Assembly (NCBI GenBank): GCA_028291265.1
Contig: JAQGIK010000076.1
Coordinates: forward strand, 1 to 64,000
Source: Caulobacter sp.
GTDB lineage: Bacteria; Pseudomonadota; Alphaproteobacteria; Caulobacterales; Caulobacteraceae
DNA length: 64,000 bases
Reading direction: 5' to 3'
This document shows positions 47,103 through 55,444 of this stretch, in pieces. How positions within the stretch are numbered: position 1 is the first letter of the stretch; each line of letters begins with the position of its first letter. The notes beneath the pieces are model-generated. The model was not told the origin of the DNA, did no database searches, and saw nothing but the letters and a program-made list of their open reading frames with translations. A program made the translations under genes and the position numbers.

Positions 47103-48152
47103 ATGGCAACCGCGCTCGACAAACGGCTGACGGATCTTCGACACCGCGTCACGCAGCTTATGAACTACCAGAAGGTGTCATCGCCGGGCACCGCTGCCGT
47201 GATCTCCCACTTCACTCCGTGGGAGGGGTGCCATGGAATGCTGCAAGACGTGCGAAATCGTCGTGGCCGGGGATTTGCCTCCGGGCTCCGACTTTGGGCT
47301 GGCGACTCAAACTGTCTAAACGATCCCCTTGAGGGTCGGGAACTGCTTCGGTTTGCGGAAGCAGTCGTTGAACCCTCAAGATTGGCCTTGGATCTTCAGC
47401 CGCACTACGTTTCCGGCCGTTGGCCACGCTATCCAATCGGCGACGCGCCTCCCGACGCCGGCGACAGTGAGGATACTCCAAGTCTGCCCGTGGACGAATG
47501 GGAAAAGCTGTCACGCGTCCTGGCAACTCTTTACAGGCTTCCACCGCTACAGATCGCGGGGAGCACTGAACCGCTGACTGTAGCCTCAAAAGTGCACTTG
47601 GTTTCGTTTTGTCGGGAAAGAGATCGCCTCGACCTTTGGCGCACTTATGGAGAAAAAGGGACCGGCGTTTGTATGGCGATGCCGCTGTCGAGAGCCTTGG
47701 CTTCAGTTACGGAAACGGGCTGGGGATTCTACTATGTGGCCTATGACGAGCGTAGCAAGGCGCGAGCATGGGCGCTACTGATAAACCCTCTCTATTCCAT
47801 CTTCGAACTCATTCTGCAAGAAACTGACAATTCGAAGAGGGGGGCCATTATCGACCGAACTCTCAATGAGATTCGCCCGGCCTTGTTTTTGTTCAAGCAC
47901 GAACAGTATAGGAGTGAGCGGGAGATCAGGCTACTATATACGGGAAATCGTCCGCCTGAAATTGTACTGGATGGAGCGAAAGCCGTAGTCAAAACTCAAG
48001 CGTTCTTTTTAGGTGGGACCGGGTGCTCTGTCATTTTGGGCCCGACCATGAAAGATAGGAGTTTTCGCGCAGCAGTCCTAAACGTTGAACTCAGCAAGGC
48101 CTTCGGTGCCAACGCACCAATCGTGCAGCTTTCCAGGGCACCCTATCAATAG
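47103..48152 (+). CDS. DUF2971 family protein
   Basis: The 349-residue protein shows the DUF2971 pattern: GDSNCLNDPLEGRELLRFAE near the N-terminus, SFCRERDRLDLWRTYGEKGT, GVCMAMP in the middle, and FLFKHEQYRSEREIRLLYTG near the C-terminus. DUF2971 proteins are frequent in islands and are suspected to be toxins or defence effectors, but no activity is established to my knowledge. AGGA precedes the ATG. It is paired with the AT-rich gene upstream. Confidence 0.8.
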   Translation: MATALDKRLTDLRHRVTQLMNYQKVSSPGTAAVISHFTPWEGCHGMLQDVRNRRGRGFASGLRLWAGDSNCLNDPLEGRELLRFAEAVVEPSRLALDLQPHYVSGRWPRYPIGDAPPDAGDSEDTPSLPVDEWEKLSRVLATLYRLPPLQIAGSTEPLTVASKVHLVSFCRERDRLDLWRTYGEKGTGVCMAMPLSRALASVTETGWGFYYVAYDERSKARAWALLINPLYSIFELILQETDNSKRGAIIDRTLNEIRPALFLFKHEQYRSEREIRLLYTGNRPPEIVLDGAKAVVKTQAFFLGGTGCSVILGPTMKDRSFRAAVLNVELSKAFGANAPIVQLSRAPYQ

Positions 48153-48192
48153 TTCAAACCTGAGCCCAAGCCACGCGCTCCGGCCACAGCCG

Positions 48193-49245
48193 TTAGTCTA
48201 CGTCCGAGAACAACGGCAAGGGCGTTGGCGTCTTGATAACACCCATTCGGACTAGATATCGATTTACGCTTGTGCCGATCCGCGTAGCGGAGAACGGCGC
48301 GTCCGTGACGACGAATGTCGACTTAGCTTGGGCAACAGACTGCGGTAGGTACTCCTGACTTAGAGCCGCTTTGTATTCGGCCAAGGTGTACCGCGTCGAT
48401 GCGTTCTTATTCAGGTAGGCGAGGCTGACGGCCGAATTCGTATCTATGTCGCGGTAGACGTAGTCGACGCTGTCGAACCACATTCGGATCACGTTTTCGA
48501 CGTCCTTCCGGCGGCTGTCATAGACGCTCTTCTTCACGATGAAGCCGGTAATGTCGGCAAATCCCAGATCCTCCATATTGAACACGAGGCGGCCACCTCT
48601 CCGGCCAGCCTCAGTCAGTTGGGTAAGTCCGGCTTCAGCGATATCCAAGTCGCCATTTTCTGCCGCTAGAAAGCCTTGGTCCAGCGGGGTGTCGATGATC
48701 CTGAGCTTCGTCGGATCCATCCCCTGGCGCGTCGCGAGGTCGTGGAGCATCATTTCGTAGACAGACGCCTTCTGCGCGCCAAGGCGTCCGGAAAGCACCT
48801 GGCGAACTGCCGGCGAACCAGGTTGTGAAATCGCCTCGCGGTCAAGCCGCGGCATGTTCGGATCGAAGGTGACGAAGGCACCGCCCTTGAAAGCATAGAG
48901 CGGGAAGATGAAAAGCACTGGATCGGATGACCCATCATTCAGCTTCTCGTACTTCGTAAGGTACTCGGTGTAGCTGGCGAACCCGATGTCTGCGGCCCTA
49001 CCTGCAGACGCGACGGCAGGAGAAATATCCTCCCAACCCATCGTGATTAGCTCGATGTCCGTGCCATATTTCTTCTCGAGGCCGAGAGGCTCAGCGTTCA
49101 CGATCATCGCAAGGTCCTGGTAGGGAGCCATAGCGATCCGGAGGGGAGAGTGTGCCGGTTCAGCTGCGCGGTTGAGCCAAAACAGCGTTGCCGCGACAAT
49201 CGCGAGGAGACCCAATCCGAAGGTCCAAGTCAGACCATGACGCAT
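48193..49245 (-). CDS. ABC transporter substrate-binding protein (NMT1/TauA/SsuA type)
   Basis: The 350-residue protein has an N-terminal hydrophobic segment (GLGLLAIVAATLFWLNRAA) that is a signal or membrane anchor. PLRIAMAPYQDLAMIVNAEP, LGLEKKYGTDIELITM and AADIGFASYTEYL are the opening of the nitrate/taurine/sulfonate/HMP-like binding fold. It is the last gene of a rSAM-ATPase-permease-SBP operon and starts directly at the permease stop. The ligand is unknown. Confidence 0.85.
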   Translation of the reverse strand: MRHGLTWTFGLGLLAIVAATLFWLNRAAEPAHSPLRIAMAPYQDLAMIVNAEPLGLEKKYGTDIELITMGWEDISPAVASAGRAADIGFASYTEYLTKYEKLNDGSSDPVLFIFPLYAFKGGAFVTFDPNMPRLDREAISQPGSPAVRQVLSGRLGAQKASVYEMMLHDLATRQGMDPTKLRIIDTPLDQGFLAAENGDLDIAEAGLTQLTEAGRRGGRLVFNMEDLGFADITGFIVKKSVYDSRRKDVENVIRMWFDSVDYVYRDIDTNSAVSLAYLNKNASTRYTLAEYKAALSQEYLPQSVAQAKSTFVVTDAPFSATRIGTSVNRYLVRMGVIKTPTPLPLFSDVD

Positions 49246-49986
49246 CTACGTTCTCCAAGTCACCAAGCGGCCCCACAGCCATTGCAGCGCCAGATCAAGG
49301 ACCGTGGCGATGAGCCCGAGCGCAAGCGCCGCCAAGAATATCACATTCAGCGAGAAGGTCGCTCTGGACGTCTGCATCAAATAGCCGAGGCCTGTTTGCG
49401 CACCCAACATCTCAGAGACGACGATCATTCCCAAAGCGAGGGAAATCCCGAAACGAAGAGTGGGGAGAAGATCCTCCAGGACCCGTGGGAGCCAGTAGGC
49501 GAAGATGCGCGTATTCCTCCGAAGCCCGAGATTGTGAAATAGAAGCTGGTCGACGGCTCGCGGTTGCTCCAGACGATCAGCACAGGCCACAAGCACATTG
49601 AGTCCGAGTCCTAGAACAACCAGCAGATATCGGCCCACTTCTGAGAACCCGAACCAAAGCAGAAAGAACGGGACGATAGCCACTGCGGGCACGGCGCGCA
49701 CCGCGTGAACCAGCGGCAGAGACCAGGACAGAATGCGAAGTTTGAATAGCAGGAGTGCTAAGCTGATGCCAACCACAACGCCCAGACAGGAGCCGATCAC
49801 TGTCCGGGAAAAGGTTGCCAGAATATGGCTGGCCCAAGCGGGGCCAATATCCGTGACAGCTTGAGCTATGGACTGAAGGCCCGGAAGATAGCGATCCGGC
49901 ACGTTGCAGAAGTGCTTGATGCCCAACCAGAGCCCAAGCCCAAGCAACGTTCCCACGACTCCGCGAAGAAACCCTAACAGGCTCAT
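49246..49986 (-). CDS. ABC transporter permease (TauC/SsuC type)
   Basis: The 246-residue inner-membrane protein has about six TM helices and the BPD_transp_1 features AVRAVPAVAIVPFFLLWFGF and the EAA-like loop RRNTRIFAYWLPRVLEDLLP. These fit the sulfonate/nitrate/taurine permease family. Its ATG overlaps the stop of the ATPase by 4 bp. Confidence 0.88.
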   Translation of the reverse strand: MSLLGFLRGVVGTLLGLGLWLGIKHFCNVPDRYLPGLQSIAQAVTDIGPAWASHILATFSRTVIGSCLGVVVGISLALLLFKLRILSWSLPLVHAVRAVPAVAIVPFFLLWFGFSEVGRYLLVVLGLGLNVLVACADRLEQPRAVDQLLFHNLGLRRNTRIFAYWLPRVLEDLLPTLRFGISLALGMIVVSEMLGAQTGLGYLMQTSRATFSLNVIFLAALALGLIATVLDLALQWLWGRLVTWRT

Positions 49987-50591
49987 GGCACGCTGCTCAA
50001 CTGGGAGTACGGCGGGTCGCCTTCGAATTCGTACACCTCAGCGCCGGTCAAGGCTCGGCCGTCCTCGTAGTGACTTGTCATCACGATCTGTGATGAACAT
50101 AGGTCCGCGTTGCCCATGAACGCTAAAAAGCGCTCCCGTCGAACGCGGTCGAGATAGTTGAGGGGTTCGTCCAGCAGGAGCAGCGGCCGTTGCGACACAA
50201 GGGCACGAACAAGCTCCACGGACCGGCGTTGGCCAAATGACATCTCAATTGCGCGGTGATGGACGAAGGGCTCGATCAGAGGGAAGAGATCGCTTTCGGT
50301 GACCCTGACCCAGAGACTCTTCGCGAACAGCTCAATGTTCTCCTGGCCCGTAAGCCATGGGACGAGCCCGTCGTCCTGAAGAACCGTGAAATCCGGATGC
50401 GGCCTGAGAATCTTATCGCGCGTACGAACCGGCAAGAGGCCCGAAATGATCTTCAGCAGAGTCGTCTTACCGCATCCCGATGGGCCTCGGATCAGCACAC
50501 GACTTGCAGAAGTCTGGAACGAAAAATCCTGGAACAGGGCGACGTTTCGAAAGCCGAAGGTCAGTTCCTGAATTCTGATTTCGCTTCCCAC
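49983..50591 (-). CDS. ABC transporter ATP-binding protein (short)
   Basis: The 202-residue protein has Walker A GPSGCGKTT (about 36-44), Q-loop LQDDGLVPW, a signature EMSFGQRRSVELVRAL (FGQ in place of GGQ), Walker B LLLLDEPLNYLD and switch His in MTSHYEDG. It is shorter than the usual 250 residues of this family, having lost the C-terminal tail and part of the helical domain. The GTG start lies 19 bp after the radical SAM gene. Confidence 0.87.
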   Translation of the reverse strand: MGSEIRIQELTFGFRNVALFQDFSFQTSASRVLIRGPSGCGKTTLLKIISGLLPVRTRDKILRPHPDFTVLQDDGLVPWLTGQENIELFAKSLWVRVTESDLFPLIEPFVHHRAIEMSFGQRRSVELVRALVSQRPLLLLDEPLNYLDRVRRERFLAFMGNADLCSSQIVMTSHYEDGRALTGAEVYEFEGDPPYSQLSSVP

Positions 50592-50610
50592 GTGCGTCAG
50601 GAGAGCCAGG

Positions 50611-51555
50611 TCAGTGAACGCAGCTTGATCGGGCCGAATTCAACATTTCTTCAAAGATGCCATCGAGGGGGGTCCCATCCAGAATCCGACCCCGCACTGC
50701 ATAGTCCCGCGTGTTCACGGCCTCGAAGGGGGACAGCACCAACCCGTCGTAGGTTACGCGAATGAGACCTCGGTCGATGGGATCGTCATCCACGAATATG
50801 AATCGATCACCAAACAGCTCCTCGCCCCGCTGGATAATCCCTTCAATGTCCGGAAACTGGCGAGTGTACAGAGAATCCAATGCCACGATCACATCTGGCA
50901 ACTGCGCGAAGGGAGCCAAGGCATTCAGGAATTCGGTGGGTTCGATAGCGGCAGCCCCTTGGACGCCGCTTGAGCGGGTTGTCTGGTAAGGGGAAAAGAT
51001 AGTCATTGACCCGCCCAACAGCGACTGTGCCTCCAGCATGTCGTCGATGGTGCCAATTGTCTGACGGGAGACCGTCTGTAAGAGCCGCAGCTCAGCCAGG
51101 CCTGCCTCGTGCAGAGCAGAGATCGCAGCTCGCAATTTCGACCACGACCCTTGGCGGTAGGCCTCATATGTGTGCGGACCGCCATCCAGGCTCACATCGA
51201 TCCAAGCGAACGCCCGGACAATTTCCGCAGGCAGCAAGCGGGCATTGAGCCCGTTGGTGATCATGCTTACGACTTTGCCACGCGAGACCGCTCCTCGAGC
51301 AATTTCGCCCACCATGGCGATGCTTTGACGATTAGCGAGAGGCTCTTTGCCTACAATGCAAACCCTCTCGCAGCCGCTGGCCAGCACGGAGTCCAGCGTG
51401 CTTTGGGAAAGCAGCCCCTTTCGTCCCTCGTACTGCAGATAGCAGTGGGGACAAGCCAGGTTGCAATCATTGTTCATTGTCAGGGTAACGGTGCCAAGCG
51501 TCGTACGCCGCGCTTCGGCCGCCAGGATCGCGCTGCCCGCCATGGCTCCAGCCAT
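50611..51555 (-). CDS. Radical SAM protein linked to an ABC transporter
   Basis: The 314-residue protein has the radical SAM CxxxCxxC in NNDCNLACPHCYLQYEGRKG (near residues 33-40). It also has IDVSLDGGPHTYEAYRQGSW, a SPASM/PqqE/MoaA-like core sequence. No C-terminal cluster-binding domain is seen, so only one Fe-S site is certain. ATG 51555 has GGAG 9 bp upstream. ATG 51543 is the alternative. As first gene of the operon it may make or modify the ligand that the transporter imports, but this is an inference. Confidence 0.82.
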   Translation of the reverse strand: MAGAMAGSAILAAEARRTTLGTVTLTMNNDCNLACPHCYLQYEGRKGLLSQSTLDSVLASGCERVCIVGKEPLANRQSIAMVGEIARGAVSRGKVVSMITNGLNARLLPAEIVRAFAWIDVSLDGGPHTYEAYRQGSWSKLRAAISALHEAGLAELRLLQTVSRQTIGTIDDMLEAQSLLGGSMTIFSPYQTTRSSGVQGAAAIEPTEFLNALAPFAQLPDVIVALDSLYTRQFPDIEGIIQRGEELFGDRFIFVDDDPIDRGLIRVTYDGLVLSPFEAVNTRDYAVRGRILDGTPLDGIFEEMLNSARSSCVH

Positions 51556-52135
51556 AAGTTTGGTCTCCGCGCTTCCGCCCCGACATCAACGCGAATGCTA
51601 ACACCAATCGCATGATCTTCGGTAGCCAGTACAAGAGCCACGCTAGCGTTTTCCCCTGAACAGCGCCTGAATGACCCTCCAGCTGGCCGGCCCATCGCTC
51701 CCCCCTCTGAATCGAACCCTTGGTCCCCCAACAAGGGGTTCCCCAGCCGACAACAACCTCACATCAGACGACCGCCGGTCATAATTCAGAGTTGTCGAGC
51801 CAGGTCGACTGTCGACCACCTCAAGTCCTAAGTGAAACCGGCACGCGCTCACGGACAACGGAGCTGGCCCTTACAAGGTCACCCCTGCGAGATTTCGCCG
51901 GCTGAGACCTGCTGACCTTAACTCAACGGCTAGGCTCCACCCTCAAACTTCATCGGTCCGAAGCTCGCCGACGACCCAAGTCGCTTGAGCCGGTGAATCG
52001 AGGCATCGACCGCCATAGACCTGAAAGCGAATCGTCCGAACGTCCGCAATGAGTTAAGAGCAGACGTCGGTGGTACGGTGCACGTTCGCCGAAATCAGAG
52101 CCAGTGTTCCGCCTTCTCTCCGTGGCCGCTTACGA
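51556..52135. other. 580-bp stretch without a supported gene
   Basis: No convincing frame is present. It must hold the promoter of the minus-strand radical SAM operon. An imperfect dyad, ACGTCCGC (52040-52047) with GCAGACGT (52060-52067), is part of a sequence also seen near 45630. A TGACCCTCCAGC segment near 51672 resembles one near 20149. Confidence 0.4.
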
Positions 52136-53422
52136 TCAGCCTCCCGCCATCGCTAGACTGATTGCCGATGCCGTTTTCGAAGCCGCGAGCTTGACCGGAC
52201 TGTCCGCCAGGTGGGCGTATTGCTGCGTCGTCTTCACGTCGCGGTGGCCCAAGATGGCCGCGATCAGTGGCAGAGACAGACCCGTCGCGACACCGAAGCT
52301 TGCGTAGGTGTGACGCAGGTCATGCAGACGGACACCGTCCAGACCGGCCGCCTTGCGCACCTGCTCCCAGATTCGCGGCGTGCCGATGTAATGGGTGTGG
52401 GAGCCTACCTGCGACGGAAACACGAAGTCGGCCCGCGCCGTGCGGGTCAAGGCTTGCAAGCAGGCCAGCGCCGGCGGGCCGAGCGGAACAACGCGCGCGC
52501 CAGTCTTGGAGTCGGCCAGTCGCAGACACGCATGATCAAGGTCAACCTCCGACCACCTCAACCCCTCTATTTCGGATTTCCGGGCGCCCGTGAAGGCCAG
52601 GAGCCGGATCACAGTGACACCGTAGGCATTCGCCCCGGATCGCTCAGCATGAGACAGAGCATTCGCCAGACGGCCCAGCTCAGCGGCGGAGAGGTAGCGC
52701 TGGGACTGCCCGTCCTTGAAACGCTCGACCCCGCGCACCGGATTGTCCGCACGCATCTTTTGCCGCTGTGCGAACGTGAAGATCGCTCCCAAGAGTCCAA
52801 CGGTCCGGGTCGATGTTCCTTTGCCGCCACGCGCGGCGGGATCGGTTCTTCGCCGACGGTCTCCGACCGGCGTATTCGCTGACGCTTTGCGGCTCGGCTT
52901 GATCATCGCAGCGGTCTTTCCGGAGGCCACGTCCGAAAGGAACCGCGATACGTCCGCGGAGCTGACCGATGAAACGAGCCGGCGACCAAGCAAAGGTTTG
53001 ATGTGCGCTCGTATGCGGCACCGGTCAGAGGCCAACGTCGAGGCCTTCTTCGTCGCGACGCCCTGTTCAAGGTAGAGGTCGCACAGCTCGGCAATAGAGA
53101 CCTCCGACCTCGCGGAATGCCGGCCAGCTTGAGGATCTTCTCCGAGCCTTACCCGGCTCAATACCCTCGCCGCTTCTTGGCGCGCCTGATCAGGCGTCAC
53201 CTCACCATGGCGGGCAATCGTGAACTCTCGGCGTGGCGCATTGCGGCCTTGGCCGGCCCGATACCAGGCGAAGTAGGTCTTTGCGCCGCCAGGCAAGACC
53301 TTGAGACCAAAGCCTTTGAGATCGGCGTCCCACAGCCGATAGGCGTTTGCGGCGGGGAGGGCCGCATCCACCGTCCGCTTGCCCAGCTTCACTGTTCTCG
53401 GATGATCCGCTGTCGTGCTCAC
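52136..53422 (-). CDS. Tyrosine recombinase (P4-type island integrase)
   Basis: The 428-residue protein has an N-terminal DUF4102 arm-binding domain (LGKRTVDAALPAANAYRLWD, KGFGLKVLPGGAKTYFAWY), a core-binding domain, and a catalytic domain with Arg in FTGARKSEIEGLRW, H-x-x-R in LHDLRHTYAS, HRD in LGHRDVKTT and the nucleophile Tyr in TQQYAHL. GTG 53422 with GAGGAG upstream is preferred to the GTG at 53452, which lies inside the GTCACCAC array. It is next to attR and reads inward. All catalytic residues are present, so it should be active. Confidence 0.94.
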   Translation of the reverse strand: MSTTADHPRTVKLGKRTVDAALPAANAYRLWDADLKGFGLKVLPGGAKTYFAWYRAGQGRNAPRREFTIARHGEVTPDQARQEAARVLSRVRLGEDPQAGRHSARSEVSIAELCDLYLEQGVATKKASTLASDRCRIRAHIKPLLGRRLVSSVSSADVSRFLSDVASGKTAAMIKPSRKASANTPVGDRRRRTDPAARGGKGTSTRTVGLLGAIFTFAQRQKMRADNPVRGVERFKDGQSQRYLSAAELGRLANALSHAERSGANAYGVTVIRLLAFTGARKSEIEGLRWSEVDLDHACLRLADSKTGARVVPLGPPALACLQALTRTARADFVFPSQVGSHTHYIGTPRIWEQVRKAAGLDGVRLHDLRHTYASFGVATGLSLPLIAAILGHRDVKTTQQYAHLADSPVKLAASKTASAISLAMAGG

Positions 53423-53441
53423 GCTCAACTCCTCTTGATTG

Positions 53442-53474
53442 CCAGTCACCACCCAGTCACCACCCAGTCACCAC
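53442..53474 (+). repeat. Three tandem CCAGTCACCAC units (candidate integrase arm sites)
   Basis: Three perfect 11-bp copies are placed end to end, 115 bp inside attR and directly upstream of the integrase gene. The GTCACCAC core is shared with the two motifs inside attL at 14481 and 14492. Confidence 0.65.
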
Positions 53475-53589
53475 CGTGACGGAAAGCAAGTGCGACTTGA
53501 GGAAACGCGGCGCAAGAGTCTTGTAGCGTTTTCATAGACTTAGGAACGTTGCGGCATTCCCGGGAAACAGCAGGAAATAACCAAATTTC

Positions 53590-53637
53590 GCCCTCCGAAG
53601 GCAGAGGTCACACGTTCGAATCGTGTCGGGTGCGCCA
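53590..53637 (+). repeat. attR: 48-bp duplicate of the tRNA-Arg 3' part
   Basis: The sequence is identical to 14384-14431. It lacks the tRNA 5' part, so it is not a tRNA gene. It ends 17 bp before the stop of the MFS gene, which marks the chromosome side of the junction. Confidence 0.93.
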
Positions 53638-53654
53638 AGGCCCCTTCTGAACAT

Positions 53655-55037
53655 TCAGCCTGACGTCGCCGCCTCCAGCCGGGCCACCGACTCGCGCATA
53701 TGCTTCATGCCGATCCAGGCCGAGAGAAGGGCGATGGGGGTCAGGATGGCCAGGGTCAGGGAGATGGCGGCGCCCAGCTTGTTGGGGTCGTGGAAGACGT
53801 TCTCGGTCAGGAAGGCGATCAGGGTCGGGCCGAGGCCGTTGCCGATCAGGGCCAGGACCAGCAGGTAGACCGCCGCCATGCGGCCGCGCAGGGCCTGGGG
53901 CGAGATGGCCTGGATGGCCGCCGCCGCATAGCCGACGAAGGAGAAGCAGCAGAGCTTCAGCCAGGTCATGCAGGCCAGGAAGGCGAAGGGGTCGGGCAGC
54001 AGGAAGCCAACGATGCCGACCGGCGCGCCGGCGATCAGGGCCCAGAAGAAGACCCGCAGGTGGGCGTCCTTGCGGCCGCCGCTGAACAGCTTGTCGGCGA
54101 TCATGCCGCCGCCGACGGTGCCGAGGCCGACGCTGAGGATGTTGAGGATGCCGACCGCGGGGCCGGCCTTGCCGGCTCCCCAGCCGAAGGCCCGCTCCAT
54201 ATGGGCCGGCAGCCAGACCAGGGTGCCGTACACGGCCATCGAGAACAGGGCGAAGCTGAAGGTGAAGGCGGCCAGGGTCTTCCAGTTCGACCGGAGGAAG
54301 GGCAGCAGTTTGACGTCGCGGCCGGCGGTGTGGCCGTGCAGCCGGGCCGGTTCCTTGAACAGGAAGACCGACAGGGCCAGCACCAGGCCCGGCAGGCCGA
54401 GCAGGACGAAGGCGGCCTGCCAGGGCTGCATCGTGCCGAACACGGGCAGGGTGATGGTCGGGTGTTTCGACAGGGCTTCGACGACGATGCCGCCCAGGGC
54501 GATGGAGCCGCCGGTGCCGAGCACGGCGCCGCCGGTGTAGATCGACAGGGCCGTGGCCAGCCGGTGCTTGGGGAACTTGTCGGCGATGATGCTGTGGGCG
54601 CTGGGGCCGAGCGTGGCCTCGCCGGCCCCGAGCGCGATGCGGGCCAGGAGCAGCTGGGGATAGGTGTTGGCCAGGCCGCTGGCGATGGTCGCCAGGGACC
54701 AGAGGGTGACGCCGATCCACAGGGTCAGCTGGCGCGAAAAACGGTCGACGATCCAGCCGATGGGGATGCCGCAGACGGCGTAGAACAGGGCGAAGGCGAA
54801 GCCGAGCAGCAGGCTCATCTGGACATCGCCGATGCCGAGGTCGGCCTTCACCGGCTTGACCAGCAGGGAGAGCAGGCCCCGGTCGAGCGAGTTCAGGATG
54901 TAGAGCAGCATCAGCACCCCGAGCGCCACCCAGGCGCCGAGGGTGGTGCGTTTGACCAGGGTCTGCAGGCCGTGGTCGGGATCGGTGGGCTCAGCCCCAT
55001 TCGCGTTTTGGGCGGCGGCGTCGGCGACGGTGCTCAC
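53655..55037 (-). CDS. MFS transporter, spinster-like
   Basis: The 460-residue inner-membrane protein has 12 TM helices. LNSLDRGLLSLLVKPVKADL in TM1-loop, GIPIGWIVDRFSRQ in loop 2-3 and ARIALGAGEATLGPSAHSII are typical of the spinster/ACS-like MFS group, which often carries organic acids or lipids. GTGA overlap with the MerR gene makes it the last gene of a four-gene operon. The acid handled by the neighbouring CoA ligase is a possible substrate. Confidence 0.87.
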   Translation of the reverse strand: MSTVADAAAQNANGAEPTDPDHGLQTLVKRTTLGAWVALGVLMLLYILNSLDRGLLSLLVKPVKADLGIGDVQMSLLLGFAFALFYAVCGIPIGWIVDRFSRQLTLWIGVTLWSLATIASGLANTYPQLLLARIALGAGEATLGPSAHSIIADKFPKHRLATALSIYTGGAVLGTGGSIALGGIVVEALSKHPTITLPVFGTMQPWQAAFVLLGLPGLVLALSVFLFKEPARLHGHTAGRDVKLLPFLRSNWKTLAAFTFSFALFSMAVYGTLVWLPAHMERAFGWGAGKAGPAVGILNILSVGLGTVGGGMIADKLFSGGRKDAHLRVFFWALIAGAPVGIVGFLLPDPFAFLACMTWLKLCCFSFVGYAAAAIQAISPQALRGRMAAVYLLVLALIGNGLGPTLIAFLTENVFHDPNKLGAAISLTLAILTPIALLSAWIGMKHMRESVARLEAATSG

Positions 55038-55444
55038 AGGGCGACCAGCTGCGGGCGTTGCGGTTGCAGGCTGAAGCCGAGGGCCCGGGCGCTGGCCTCG
55101 ACGGCTTCGAGCTGGGCTTCGAGTTCGGCGAGGCGGGCGCGGTAGAGTTCCTGCGTCCGGACGGCAAGCTGGGCCTCGCCGTCGCGGTCGGCGATCGACA
55201 GCAGCTGGCGGATGTCGGCGATCTGCAGGCCGGCCTGGCGGGCATGGGCGATGTAGGTCAGGCGCTCGAGGGCGGCCTGGTCGTAGCGGCGCTGGCCGCG
55301 GCCGTCGCGGCCGCTGCGGATCAGGCCCTTGTCCTCGTAGAAGCGGATGGCGCGGTTGGTCATGCCGGTGCGGCGGCGCACCTCGCCGATGGCGACGGGG
55401 CGGTCGGGGGCTTTCAGGCTGCGAAGCATGGACGGTATCTCCAT
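55034..55444 (-). CDS. MerR-family regulator
   Basis: The 136-residue protein has an N-terminal MerR HTH: VAIGEVRRRTGMTNRAIRFY, EDKGLIRSGRDGRGQRRYDQ, then a long dimerisation helix (LYRARLAELEAQLEAVEASA). The metal-binding cysteines of metal-sensing MerR proteins are missing, so it may sense an organic compound. The ATG at 55444 makes a TGATG overlap with the upstream monooxygenase gene, so I prefer it to 55429. Confidence 0.88.
   Translation of the reverse strand: MEIPSMLRSLKAPDRPVAIGEVRRRTGMTNRAIRFYEDKGLIRSGRDGRGQRRYDQAALERLTYIAHARQAGLQIADIRQLLSIADRDGEAQLAVRTQELYRARLAELEAQLEAVEASARALGFSLQPQRPQLVAL

Larger units (their letters stand above)
14432..53589. mobile_element. Integrative genomic island carrying a dpd DNA-modification system
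   Basis: About 39.2 kb lies between the 48-bp att repeats. It carries its own tyrosine integrase beside attR and an AlpA-like regulator near attL. GTCACCAC arm-like motifs occur at both ends. No conjugation, replication or phage structural genes are visible. It therefore looks like a mobilisable or integrase-only island. Several genes (16.5-18.0 kb, 45.3 kb) are broken, and 46.1-48.1 kb is clearly poorer in GC than the rest. Confidence 0.9.

Noticed and set aside
14432-53589. Island as a prophage
   Set aside because: No capsid, terminase, portal, tail or lysis genes were seen. Only integrase, AlpA-like and HGG-motif proteins recall phage islands.
53590-53637. Possible second tRNA gene
   Set aside because: Only the 3' 48 bases are present, with no D arm or 5' acceptor strand. 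It is the attR duplicate.
53700-55145. Long plus-strand open frame opposite the MFS gene
   Set aside because: Gly/Gln/Asp-rich composition typical of antisense frames in GC-rich genes. The minus-strand MFS and MerR are clear.
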